The notes beneath the pieces are model-generated. The model saw only the letters and a list, made by a program, of their open reading frames with translations, was not told the DNA's origin and searched no databases. A program made the translations under genes and the position numbers. From Ectothiorhodospira shaposhnikovii (lineage in GTDB: Bacteria; Pseudomonadota; Gammaproteobacteria; Ectothiorhodospirales; Ectothiorhodospiraceae): a stretch of 64,000 nt of DNA. Below are positions 52,651 to 60,255 of the stretch, piece after piece; the stretch's first letter is position 1, and each line of letters opens with the position of its first letter. Location: positions 111,659 through 175,658 of the forward strand of contig NZ_JAJMLZ010000009.1 in NCBI RefSeq assembly GCF_022227765.1. Reading direction: 5' to 3'.

Positions 52651-54687
52651 ATGGAACCCCTGCCTTCCCGAATGCCCGCCCTGCCCGCCCAAGTCATCAA
52701 GCGCGACGGCCGTCGTCTGCCCTTTGATGCCGCCCGCATCGAGTCCGCCATCCGCCGGGCCGGTCAGGCCACCGGAGAATTCGGAGACCATGAGGCCACC
52801 CTGCTCACCGCCCAAGTGGTGAAGGTGCTGGCCCATCGCTTTGCCCAGGGTCAGTGCCCGGACATCGAAAACATCCAGGATGTGGTGGAGCAGACCCTGA
52901 TCAGTGCCAACCACCTGCGCACTGCCCGAGCCTACATCGTCTACCGGGAACAGCACAAGGCCCTGCGGGCCGACCGCCGGACCCTGGTGGATGTGGATGC
53001 CTCCATCAGCGAATACCTGGACCGTTCCGACTGGCGGGTGGCCGCCAACGCCAATCAGGGCTACTCCCTGGGCGGCCTGATCCTCAACACCTCCGGCAAG
53101 ATGATCGCCAATTACTGGCTCAACCACGTCTATCCGCCGGAGATCGGCCAGGCCCATCGGGACGGTGACTACCACATCCATGACCTGGACATGCTGGCCG
53201 GCTACTGCGCCGGCTGGTCCCTGCGCACCCTGCTGGTGGAAGGCTTCAACGGCGTGCCGGGCAAGGTGGAAGCCGCCCCGCCCCGCCACTTCTCCTCCGC
53301 CGTGGGCCAGATCGTCAATTTCCTGGGCACCCTGCAGAACGAATGGGCCGGCGCCCAGGCCTTTTCCAGCTTCGACACCTACATGGCCCCGTTTGTCCGG
53401 GTGGACCGGCTCGACTACGCCCAGGTCAAGCAGTACATGCAGGAACTGATCTACAACCTCAACGTCCCGTCCCGCTGGGGCTGCCAGACGCCCTTCACCA
53501 ATCTGACCTTCGATTGGGTCTGCCCGGAAGACCTGCGGGAGCAGGTGCCCGTCATCGGCGGCCGGGAGCAGGATTTCTGCTACGGCGACCTGCAGGCGGA
53601 GATGGACATGATCAACCGGGCCTACATCGAAGTGATGACCGAAGGAGACGCCCGGGGCCGGATCTTCACCTTCCCCATTCCCACCTACAACATCACCCCG
53701 GATTTTCCCTGGGAAAGCGACAACACGGAACGGCTGTTCGCCATGACCGCCAAGTACGGCCTGCCCTATTTCCAGAATTTCCTCAATTCGGAGCTGTCGC
53801 CCAACATGGTGCGCTCCATGTGCTGCCGGCTACAGCTGGACCTGCGGGAACTGCTCAAGCGGGGCAACGGCCTGTTCGGCTCGGCGGAACAGACCGGCTC
53901 CCTGGGCGTGGTCACCATCAACTGCGCCCGCCTGGGCTTCACCCATCGGGGCGACGAAGCCGGTCTGCTGGCCCAACTGGACCGGCTGCTGGAACTGGCC
54001 CGCAACAGCCTGGAGATCAAGCGCAAGGTCATCGCCCGACACATGGAGGACGGACTGTTCCCCTACACCCGGCGCTACCTGGGGACATTGCGCAACCACT
54101 TTTCCACCATCGGCGTGAACGGCATCAACGAGATGATCCGCAACTTCACCGACGATGCCCAGGACATCACCACCGACGCCGGCCATGCCATGGCCCTGCG
54201 TCTGCTGGACCATGTCCGCGCCCGGATGCTGGAATTCCAGGAGGAGACCGGCAACATGTACAACCTGGAGGCGACGCCCGCCGAGGGCACCACCTACCGC
54301 TTTGCCCGGGAGGATCAAAAGCGCTATCCGGGCATCATCCAGTCCGGCACCCCGGATGCCCCCTACTACACCAACAGCTCCCAGCTGCCGGTGGGCTTCA
54401 CCGCTGATCCCTTCGAGGCCCTGTCCCGCCAGGAAGCACTGCAGACCCGCTACACCGGCGGCACCGTGCTGCATCTGTACATGGGCGAGCAGATCTCCTC
54501 CCCGGAGGCCTGCAAGCGCCTGGTGCGCCGGGCCCTGGAAAACTTCCGCCAGCCCTACATCACGGTCACGCCGATCTTCTCCATCTGCCCCAAGCACGGT
54601 TACATCGCCGGCGAGCATGCCTTCTGCCCCCACTGCGACCAGGAGATCATCGCCCGCAAACAGGCCCAGGCCGCCGCGGTGGCCTGA
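52651..54687 (+). CDS. nrdD: Class III anaerobic ribonucleoside-triphosphate reductase, main subunit lacking the glycyl-radical segment
   Basis: The 678-residue protein has an N-terminal ATP-cone (VIKRDGRRLPFDAARIESAI), the reductase barrel (YHIHDLDMLAGYCAGWSL, NLNVPSRWGCQTPFTNLTFD), and a C-terminal zinc hairpin (SICPKHGYIAGEHAFCPHCD). It stops right after the zinc site, where family members normally continue to a glycyl-radical motif. That motif is in the next small gene, with its own ribosome binding site. Without the radical glycine this subunit should be inactive alone. It makes dNTPs from NTPs in the absence of oxygen. Confidence 0.93.
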   Translation: MEPLPSRMPALPAQVIKRDGRRLPFDAARIESAIRRAGQATGEFGDHEATLLTAQVVKVLAHRFAQGQCPDIENIQDVVEQTLISANHLRTARAYIVYREQHKALRADRRTLVDVDASISEYLDRSDWRVAANANQGYSLGGLILNTSGKMIANYWLNHVYPPEIGQAHRDGDYHIHDLDMLAGYCAGWSLRTLLVEGFNGVPGKVEAAPPRHFSSAVGQIVNFLGTLQNEWAGAQAFSSFDTYMAPFVRVDRLDYAQVKQYMQELIYNLNVPSRWGCQTPFTNLTFDWVCPEDLREQVPVIGGREQDFCYGDLQAEMDMINRAYIEVMTEGDARGRIFTFPIPTYNITPDFPWESDNTERLFAMTAKYGLPYFQNFLNSELSPNMVRSMCCRLQLDLRELLKRGNGLFGSAEQTGSLGVVTINCARLGFTHRGDEAGLLAQLDRLLELARNSLEIKRKVIARHMEDGLFPYTRRYLGTLRNHFSTIGVNGINEMIRNFTDDAQDITTDAGHAMALRLLDHVRARMLEFQEETGNMYNLEATPAEGTTYRFAREDQKRYPGIIQSGTPDAPYYTNSSQLPVGFTADPFEALSRQEALQTRYTGGTVLHLYMGEQISSPEACKRLVRRALENFRQPYITVTPIFSICPKHGYIAGEHAFCPHCDQEIIARKQAQAAAVA

Positions 54688-54721
54688 GTCGTACCCCACC
54701 CTTTTCAAGGAAATCGCAAAA

Positions 54722-54913
54722 ATGATGAAAACGAATCCCCCAATCTCCGCCGACATCACCCTGAGCGACGAGGAACGCACTCCCTGCGAGGTCTGGACCC
54801 GGGTCATGGGGTATCACCGCCCGGTGTCCGCCTTCAACAAGGGCAAGCAGTCGGAACACGCGCAGCGCCGCTACTTCGAGGAACCCGGCGTCACGGGCCA
54901 TGCAAACCGCTGA
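54722..54913 (+). CDS. Separate glycyl-radical segment of class III ribonucleotide reductase
   Basis: A 63-residue frame starting at ATG 54722 (or 54725), nine bases after AAGGA. It ends with CEVWTRVMGYHRPVSAFNKG, then KQSEHAQRRYFEE, which is the NrdD glycyl-radical loop; the radical glycine is in RVMGYHRPV. It lies 34 bases after the nrdD stop in a different frame context, with its own start and ribosome signal, and overlaps nrdG by 14 bases. A read error joining the two is unlikely because both ends are complete. It is probably a trans-acting part that completes NrdD. Confidence 0.85.
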   Translation: MMKTNPPISADITLSDEERTPCEVWTRVMGYHRPVSAFNKGKQSEHAQRRYFEEPGVTGHANR

Positions 54914-55535
54914 ATGTACCGTGCCGGCCACGGCGGCTGAATCGCTGCGGGTGGGGGGAATGACTCCCCTCACCACCATCGACTATCCCGGTGAGCTGGC
55001 GGCCGTGATCTTCTGCCAGGGCTGCCCCTGGCGCTGTGGGTATTGCCATAACACCCGGCTACAGCCGCCACGGACGGATGCGCCGATAGGCTGGGACCAG
55101 GTGACGGCGTTTCTGTCCCGGCGCCGCGGGCTGCTGGATGCCGTGGTGTTCAGCGGCGGCGAGCCCACCCTGCAGGGCGGGCTGGCACGGGCCATGGTCC
55201 AGGTGCGAAAAATGGGTTTCAAGGTGGGGTTGCACACCGCCGGCGTCTATCCCGAGCGTCTGGCCCGGGTTCTGCCCTTCACCGATTGGGTGGGCCTGGA
55301 CATCAAGGCCCTGCCCGAAGACTATCCAGCGATCACGGGTGTGCCGGGTTCCGGCGAGGCCGCCTGGGACAGCCTGTACCGGGTGCTGGCCACCGACGTG
55401 GCCTTGGAGGTGCGCACCACCGTGGTGCCTGAACTGGAAGCACAACTGCCCGCCCTGCAATCCCGCCTGGCCCGGGCCGGGGTCCGAAGGCACCAGCTGC
55501 AGACCGCCAGGACCACGTCCATCGTTTGGGCATGA
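54900..55535 (+). CDS. nrdG: Anaerobic ribonucleotide reductase activating protein
   Basis: The 211-residue radical SAM activase generates the glycyl radical on NrdD. The cluster motif is C42-PWR-C46-GY-C49 in FCQGCPWRCGYCHN. The VVFSGGEPTLQGGL strand and VGLDIKALPEDY follow the PflA/NrdG pattern. ATG 54900 lies inside the end of the glycyl-radical gene; an internal methionine (M21) is another possible start. It completes the nrdD-glycyl segment-nrdG operon. Confidence 0.92.
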   Translation: MQTAECTVPATAAESLRVGGMTPLTTIDYPGELAAVIFCQGCPWRCGYCHNTRLQPPRTDAPIGWDQVTAFLSRRRGLLDAVVFSGGEPTLQGGLARAMVQVRKMGFKVGLHTAGVYPERLARVLPFTDWVGLDIKALPEDYPAITGVPGSGEAAWDSLYRVLATDVALEVRTTVVPELEAQLPALQSRLARAGVRRHQLQTARTTSIVWA

Positions 55536-55602
55536 ACTGGAATCGGTCTCGAACGTGGTAACCTTGCGAGTGGGATACTCCAAACCAGGACCCCACCGCA
55601 TC

Positions 55603-57435
55603 ATGACGCTTAAACGCTACATCATCCTGCTGCTGGGTTCGGGCCTGTTGCTGCTGGTGGCCATCCAGTGGTGGCTTACCTATCAGGCCGCGGAAGCGAT
55701 GTCCCTGCGCCTGCAGACCCGCCTGGCGGAAGAAGTGAGCAGTCAGGTCAACGACAAGGTACGCCAGTTCTTCGATGTTCCCCGGCAGGTGGTGAGCCTC
55801 AATGTCGCCCAGGTTCGGCAGGGCGTGATTGATCCACGAGATCCTGAAGCCCTGGTCCGCAATTTCCTGCTGCAACTGGAGCAGCAACCCCTGCTCACCT
55901 TTCTCTCCGCGGGCACGCCCGAAGGGGAGTATTTTGCTGCCAGCCGCCCTCCGCTGGGCGAGGATCGCAGTCTGCGGATCTTGCAGGCCAGCATCGCCAA
56001 CCACCGTGTCATGTCCCTCTACCGCGTGGATGAACGCAATCGTCCGGGACAACTGATCGATGCCGGCAATGATAACTACGATGCCCGACTCCGCCCCTGG
56101 TTCGTGACTGCCCAGATGATGGGGCGCATGAGCTGGTACCCGGTCTACCGTTATGCCATCAATGACCCCGCGGATGACTACAGCGCCATGGGACTGGGCA
56201 TGTCTGCCCCCCTCTATGGGGCCGATGACCAGTTCGTGGGCGTGATCACCGCCGATGTATCCATCGTCCAGCTCAGCCGTTGGTTGGCCGAAGTGATGGA
56301 GCGCTCCGGGGGTGTGGCCTTCATCACCGAACCGGACGGAAAGCTACTGGCAAACTCGACCCCGGACCCGGTCTATTTCCTGAGCCGTGACGAAACCCGC
56401 AGGATCAGTCTATGGGAAAGTGATTCTCCTCTGCTCAGGGAACTGGGCGAACTGTTGGAACGACAAGCCGACCCTGAACAGGGCCGGATACTGCACCAGA
56501 TCGGCAACGAACGCTATCTGGTGGACTGGGTGTCTTACTCACTCCGGGACGGCCCGACACTCAGGATCGTGCAGGCGATCCCCCAGAGCCAGTTCATGGC
56601 ACCGATGCTGGATCTACTACGGCAATTGCTGCTGGTGGCGGCCGGGATACTGTTGCTGGGAATGATCCTGATCACCCTCATCAGCATCTGGGTCACCCGT
56701 CCTCTGGTGGCCTTGAGTCGCTGGGCAAGCCGACTCGGACGGGGGGATTGGACCTACCGGCCCGACATCCGCACTCCGGTCCAGGAAGTCAGCCGGTTAT
56801 CCCAGGCATTGGGACAGATGGCACATCACATGGAACGACAGACCCAGGATCTGGAGCGGCTGGTTGCCACGCGCACGCGGGAGCTGGAGCAGGCCAACCA
56901 GGAATTGTCCCGATTGTCCCGCACCGACGCGCTCACCGGCCTGGCCAACCGACGCAGCCTTGATGAGGTGCTGGCAAGGGAATGGGGGAGAACCCGCCGT
57001 TTTGCCCAGCCGTTGAGTCTGCTGATGCTGGATATCGACTGGTTCAAGGCCTACAACGATCAGCATGGACACCCGGCGGGAGACCACTGCATGCAGGTGC
57101 TGGCCGACGTGCTACGGCAACATACCCAGCGGGCCACCGATCTGGCGGCCCGCTACGGCGGTGAGGAGTTTGCCGTTGTCTGCAGCGGTCTTGATCATGC
57201 AAGGGCCCTTGGATTGGCGGAAGAGATTCGCGGCATGCTGGAACAAAGGGCGTTGCCCCACGAAAGCTCCCCGTTGGGGGTGATCACGGTCAGCATCGGC
57301 GTGGCGACGCTGAATATGGGGGACACACGCTCACCCGGACAACTGATCGAAGCGGCGGATCTGGCGCTCTATCGCGCCAAGGCGTCCGGCCGCAACCGGG
57401 TTGTTTCGGTAGAGAACACACACGTCGCACATTGA
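55603..57435 (+). CDS. Membrane diguanylate cyclase with periplasmic dCache sensor
   Basis: The 610-residue protein has an N-terminal helix (YIILLLGSGLLLLVAIQWWL), a large periplasmic dCache domain (about 35-330, with WFVTAQMMGRMSWYPVYRYA), a second helix (about 345-365), a HAMP domain (about 366-420) and a GGDEF domain with active site RYGGEEF near residue 520. It should make cyclic di-GMP in response to a small periplasmic ligand. ATG 55603 begins the membrane anchor; earlier frame is shadow inside nrdG. Confidence 0.92.
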   Translation: MTLKRYIILLLGSGLLLLVAIQWWLTYQAAEAMSLRLQTRLAEEVSSQVNDKVRQFFDVPRQVVSLNVAQVRQGVIDPRDPEALVRNFLLQLEQQPLLTFLSAGTPEGEYFAASRPPLGEDRSLRILQASIANHRVMSLYRVDERNRPGQLIDAGNDNYDARLRPWFVTAQMMGRMSWYPVYRYAINDPADDYSAMGLGMSAPLYGADDQFVGVITADVSIVQLSRWLAEVMERSGGVAFITEPDGKLLANSTPDPVYFLSRDETRRISLWESDSPLLRELGELLERQADPEQGRILHQIGNERYLVDWVSYSLRDGPTLRIVQAIPQSQFMAPMLDLLRQLLLVAAGILLLGMILITLISIWVTRPLVALSRWASRLGRGDWTYRPDIRTPVQEVSRLSQALGQMAHHMERQTQDLERLVATRTRELEQANQELSRLSRTDALTGLANRRSLDEVLAREWGRTRRFAQPLSLLMLDIDWFKAYNDQHGHPAGDHCMQVLADVLRQHTQRATDLAARYGGEEFAVVCSGLDHARALGLAEEIRGMLEQRALPHESSPLGVITVSIGVATLNMGDTRSPGQLIEAADLALYRAKASGRNRVVSVENTHVAH

Positions 57436-57437
57436 CT
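57432..57437 (+). promoter_or_regulatory. Possible -35 element for the riboswitch transcript
   Basis: TTGACT (five of six) overlaps the end of the diguanylate cyclase gene; a weak -10 (TAAGGT) is at 57455-57460, 17 bases on. This would start the mRNA about 40 bases before the riboswitch. Confidence 0.3.
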
Positions 57438-57502
57438 TGCTTCCCCAAGGTTCGTAAGGTTTCGGCTGCTTCAGGTGACCCGGCGGCACGTGCCGTCGGG
57501 AT

Positions 57503-57737
57503 CGCGGTGCCTGTGCGTCCGGCCTATGGTCGGCGTCGAGTGTCGTGATCGGGAAGCCGGTGCGGCGGGTGACGTGAATATATTTCACACACCGGCCAAG
57601 GCCGGCGCTGTCCCCGCAACGGTAGGCGAGTCAAAGTGTGGCATCACGTCACTGTGCCGAAGGCGTAATACTGCGTCCGGCATGGGAAGGCGCCTCACCG
57701 GAAGCATAGCTTCCTCTCGTAAGCCCGGAGACCGGCC
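57503..57737 (+). ncRNA. Cobalamin (B12) riboswitch
   Basis: The conserved blocks appear in order: CGGTGCCTGTGCG (P1/P2 region), GGGAAGCCGGTGCG (57551-57564), the B12 box GCTGTCCCCGCAACGGTA (57607-57624), a CACTG region (57650), GGGAAGGCG (57684-57692) and the closing AAGCCCGGAGACCGGCC (57721-57737). The segment between GGTGCG and the B12 box is longer than usual and folds as a GC-rich hairpin (ACCGGCC-AAGGCCGG). It should switch off the downstream cobalt transporter gene when cobalamin is abundant. Confidence 0.93.
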
Positions 57738-57874
57738 TCAAGCAACGCGCCACACGGCGGGGAACCGTGAACGGCGGCGTACACGCCTGGCATGCCGCTG
57801 CGCTTGCCGAGTTGCCTGCCGCCTTGATCCTGCCCCCCGCATGGTTTCTGGAACCCGATAGACCGAGGTCTGCC

Positions 57875-58531
57875 ATGCATATCGAAACAGGCTTGATTGC
57901 CCAACCCAAACTCATCCTTGCCGGGGCCACCGCCGCGGTCGTACTTGCCTATTACCTACGCCACCTCATACGCCGCCCACAGGACTGGCCGCGTATTCTC
58001 CTGGCCGCGCTTTTCTTCTCGGTCTTCATGGAGGCTATCCACTTTCACGTCGGGCCATCGGAGCTTCACTTCGTCGGGGCCATGGCCATCTACTTCACCC
58101 TGGGCTTTCTGCCCGCACTGTTCGGCTTTGCTCTAGGATTGCTCCTGCAGGCCCTCATCTTCGAACCTGCCGACCTGGCGCATTGGGCAGTCAACAGCCT
58201 CTCCCTGATCCTGCCGCTGCTGCTGGTCCACTACACCATCGGGCGACGCTACCGGGAACAGGGCGAAACCCTGACCTGGGGACGGATTTTGCGTCTGGAT
58301 GCGATGTACTACAGCGGCGTGGCCCTGATGGTGGGTTTCTGGCTGGTGGGAACAGGGACAGGGATCAGCGCCTGGGCGCTGTGGGCCAGTTCTTATGCGC
58401 TCATCGTGCTCATCGAACCCCTGGTCACCTACGCCGCAGTGCGCTTGCTGAAAGCCCACGAAGGCAAGCGGCTGGGTCGTCTGTTTGCCGTGGATAATCT
58501 GCGTATCGCCTCTGCGCGGCAGTCCTCATAG
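57875..58531 (+). CDS. CbiM-like cobalt transport membrane component (energy-coupling factor type)
   Basis: The 218-residue membrane protein begins with the MHI N terminus whose Met and His bind the metal in CbiM/NikM. It has about six helices; FHVGPSELHFVGAMAIYF, the LGFLPALFGFALGLLLQALI helix and HWAVNSLSLILPLLLV match the family. ATG 57875 was chosen over the longer frame (57767) because the functional N terminus must be free and GAGGT lies six bases upstream. No cbiN, cbiQ or cbiO lies nearby, so the energising partners are elsewhere or missing. It follows the cobalamin riboswitch. Confidence 0.85.
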   Translation: MHIETGLIAQPKLILAGATAAVVLAYYLRHLIRRPQDWPRILLAALFFSVFMEAIHFHVGPSELHFVGAMAIYFTLGFLPALFGFALGLLLQALIFEPADLAHWAVNSLSLILPLLLVHYTIGRRYREQGETLTWGRILRLDAMYYSGVALMVGFWLVGTGTGISAWALWASSYALIVLIEPLVTYAAVRLLKAHEGKRLGRLFAVDNLRIASARQSS

Positions 58532-59254
58532 GGCATTCACGTGCCCATGGGCACACCCCCAGGCCTGGGCGATCCTCGCCGCCCGTCCCAGGGAGACGGC
58601 TTCAGTCTCGAAGTCCACCACCTGGCAGACATCGGCATGCGCTGGCCTGGGGGGAATCCGGTGGGTACGGCCATCGGTCAGCAACCATAAACCGATGCGC
58701 TTGTCGGGGTTCCGGCGGCGTACCTGCAACAGCAGGGCGTCCGCCAGCGCCACGCCGGAGGCCATCGGCGTCCCTCCGCCACCACCGATGGGCGCGATCC
58801 AGTCCTCGTTGAAGACGGCGGCTCGGGCCGGGGGCTGCAACACCCGGGCCCCACTGCCGGAAAACCCGATCACCGCCAGTTCCCCCCGCAGAACATAGAT
58901 CTGTTGTACCCAGGTGGACAGCAGTCCCTTGGCCAGGGCCAGCTTGTCCCGACGCAGCATGGAACCGGAACAGTCCAACACCAGACAATAGAGCATGTCA
59001 CCATGCCCCCGGCGGCGACGATAAACCAGAGCGTCCCGGGTCAGGGGGCCATGCCCCTTGTGGATCAGGCTGCGGTGCCAGTGGATGACCCCCGGCCCAA
59101 GGCGCGAGAACTCACGCTGCCGACCGGGGTTGTCACCGCGCCCGTCGGGCACCTGTCCGGGTGCCCGACGGTGCGTCAGGGCTTTTTTACCGGCAAGGGC
59201 CTCGCAACATCCCACGGCCGGTAGGCCACCGGCTCCGGCGGCAGTACGCCCCAT
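58526..59254 (-). CDS. VWA-domain chelatase subunit (ChlD/CobT-like)
   Basis: A protein of up to 242 residues with a single VWA domain: MIDAS motif LDCSGSM, LAVIGFSGSGARV and the downstream GGGGTPMASGVALADALL loop and LLTDGRT. It lacks the AAA+ and acidic linker parts of full ChlD. The true start is uncertain: ATG 59254 overlaps chlI by 79 bases, and GTG 59215 is another option. It ends convergent with the CbiM-like gene, overlapping by six bases. With the adjacent AAA+ protein it would power metal insertion by CobN (inference). Confidence 0.8.
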   Translation of the reverse strand: MGRTAAGAGGLPAVGCCEALAGKKALTHRRAPGQVPDGRGDNPGRQREFSRLGPGVIHWHRSLIHKGHGPLTRDALVYRRRRGHGDMLYCLVLDCSGSMLRRDKLALAKGLLSTWVQQIYVLRGELAVIGFSGSGARVLQPPARAAVFNEDWIAPIGGGGGTPMASGVALADALLLQVRRRNPDKRIGLWLLTDGRTHRIPPRPAHADVCQVVDFETEAVSLGRAARIAQAWGCAHGHVNAL

Positions 59255-60255
59255 TCATCATCATGATCCGGTTCCGGATCCTGGCCACGGGATGTTTCCG
59301 TGGACTCCGATTCCATCGTCGCCCCGGCAGGAGGCGGACGCCTCTGCTCGGCGGCATGCGAGCCTTGAGGCGGAACCTCCACCGACTCGGAGCCGGCCGG
59401 CGGACGCCGATGATCCAGCACCAGGGCCTGCACCGCCTGCACGTCCTGTTCCTCTATCCGGGATCGTGCCGCCAGGGCGGCGTGGGCACGGGCGGCACGC
59501 AGCATGACCAGATCCGCTCTCACCCCTTCCACCCCTGCCTCGAAACACAACCGGCTGACCTGCCGGTGCAAATCATCCTCGAACACCAGGCTTTCAAGTC
59601 GGTTGCGAGCCCGGCAGAGCCGCTCCAGCAATGCCCGTTGTGCCTGATCATGGCGCAGGACAAAGCCATGCGGGTCCATCTCGAAGGCCAGCCGCGCGCG
59701 CACGATGGCCTCCCGAGTGGGGGGATCGATCCCCCCGTCCAGGGTGACGAAAAGACCAAAGCGGTCCAGCAATTGGGGGCGTAGCCTGCCCTCCTCCGGG
59801 TTCATGGTGCCCACCAGCACGAACCGGGCCGGGTGTTGGTGGGAAATGCCGTCCCGCTCCACCCGATTGACGCCGCCGGCACTCACATCCAGCAACTGGT
59901 CCACCAGCACGTCCGGCAACAGGTTGACCTCATCCACATACAGCACCCCCTGATGGGCCCGGGCCAGCAGGCCGGGGCGGAAGTTCACCTGGCCGTGCTG
60001 GAGTGCGCTTTCGATGTCCAGCGATCCCAGCAACTGTTCTTCACTGGCCCCCAGGGGGAGATTGACGAAGCAACCCTCCGGCAGCAGCTGGGCCAGGGCA
60101 CGGGCGCTGGTGGTCTTGGCCGATCCCCGGGGTCCCTGGATCAGCACTCCGCCGATGAGAGGATCAATGGCCGCCAGCAACAGGGCCATCCGCAGGCGGG
60201 GCACCCCGACCAGGGCTGTGAACGGGTATTGGGGTGTCGGGATCTGCACGCTCAT
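59176..60255 (-). CDS. Magnesium/cobalt chelatase AAA+ ATPase subunit (ChlI/BchI-like)
   Basis: A 359-residue AAA+ ATPase of the ChlI type: Walker A GPRGSAKTT, Walker B VLYVDEVNLLPD, sensor GTMNPEEGRLRPQLLDRFGL and C-terminal lid. ATG 60255 (MSVQIPTPQYPF) was chosen because it overlaps the cobN stop (ATGA); an upstream in-frame ATG at 60267 would add four residues. The C-terminal tail is glutamate/proline-rich, like the linker joining ChlI and ChlD parts. With CobN and the VWA subunit it forms a three-part cobaltochelatase in place of CobS/CobT. Confidence 0.9.
   Translation of the reverse strand: MSVQIPTPQYPFTALVGVPRLRMALLLAAIDPLIGGVLIQGPRGSAKTTSARALAQLLPEGCFVNLPLGASEEQLLGSLDIESALQHGQVNFRPGLLARAHQGVLYVDEVNLLPDVLVDQLLDVSAGGVNRVERDGISHQHPARFVLVGTMNPEEGRLRPQLLDRFGLFVTLDGGIDPPTREAIVRARLAFEMDPHGFVLRHDQAQRALLERLCRARNRLESLVFEDDLHRQVSRLCFEAGVEGVRADLVMLRAARAHAALAARSRIEEQDVQAVQALVLDHRRPPAGSESVEVPPQGSHAAEQRRPPPAGATMESESTETSRGQDPEPDHDDEWGVLPPEPVAYRPWDVARPLPVKKP

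Noticed and set aside
54687..54722. Stop between nrdD and the glycyl-radical frame as a simple frameshift or sequencing error
   Set aside because: The upstream protein has a natural C terminus after its zinc site, and the downstream frame has its own AAGGA and ATG, so two genes are the better reading.
57567..57606. Region before the B12 box as an independent hairpin terminator
   Set aside because: It lies between the conserved GGTGCG and B12-box elements of the riboswitch and has no T-run, so it is an internal stem.
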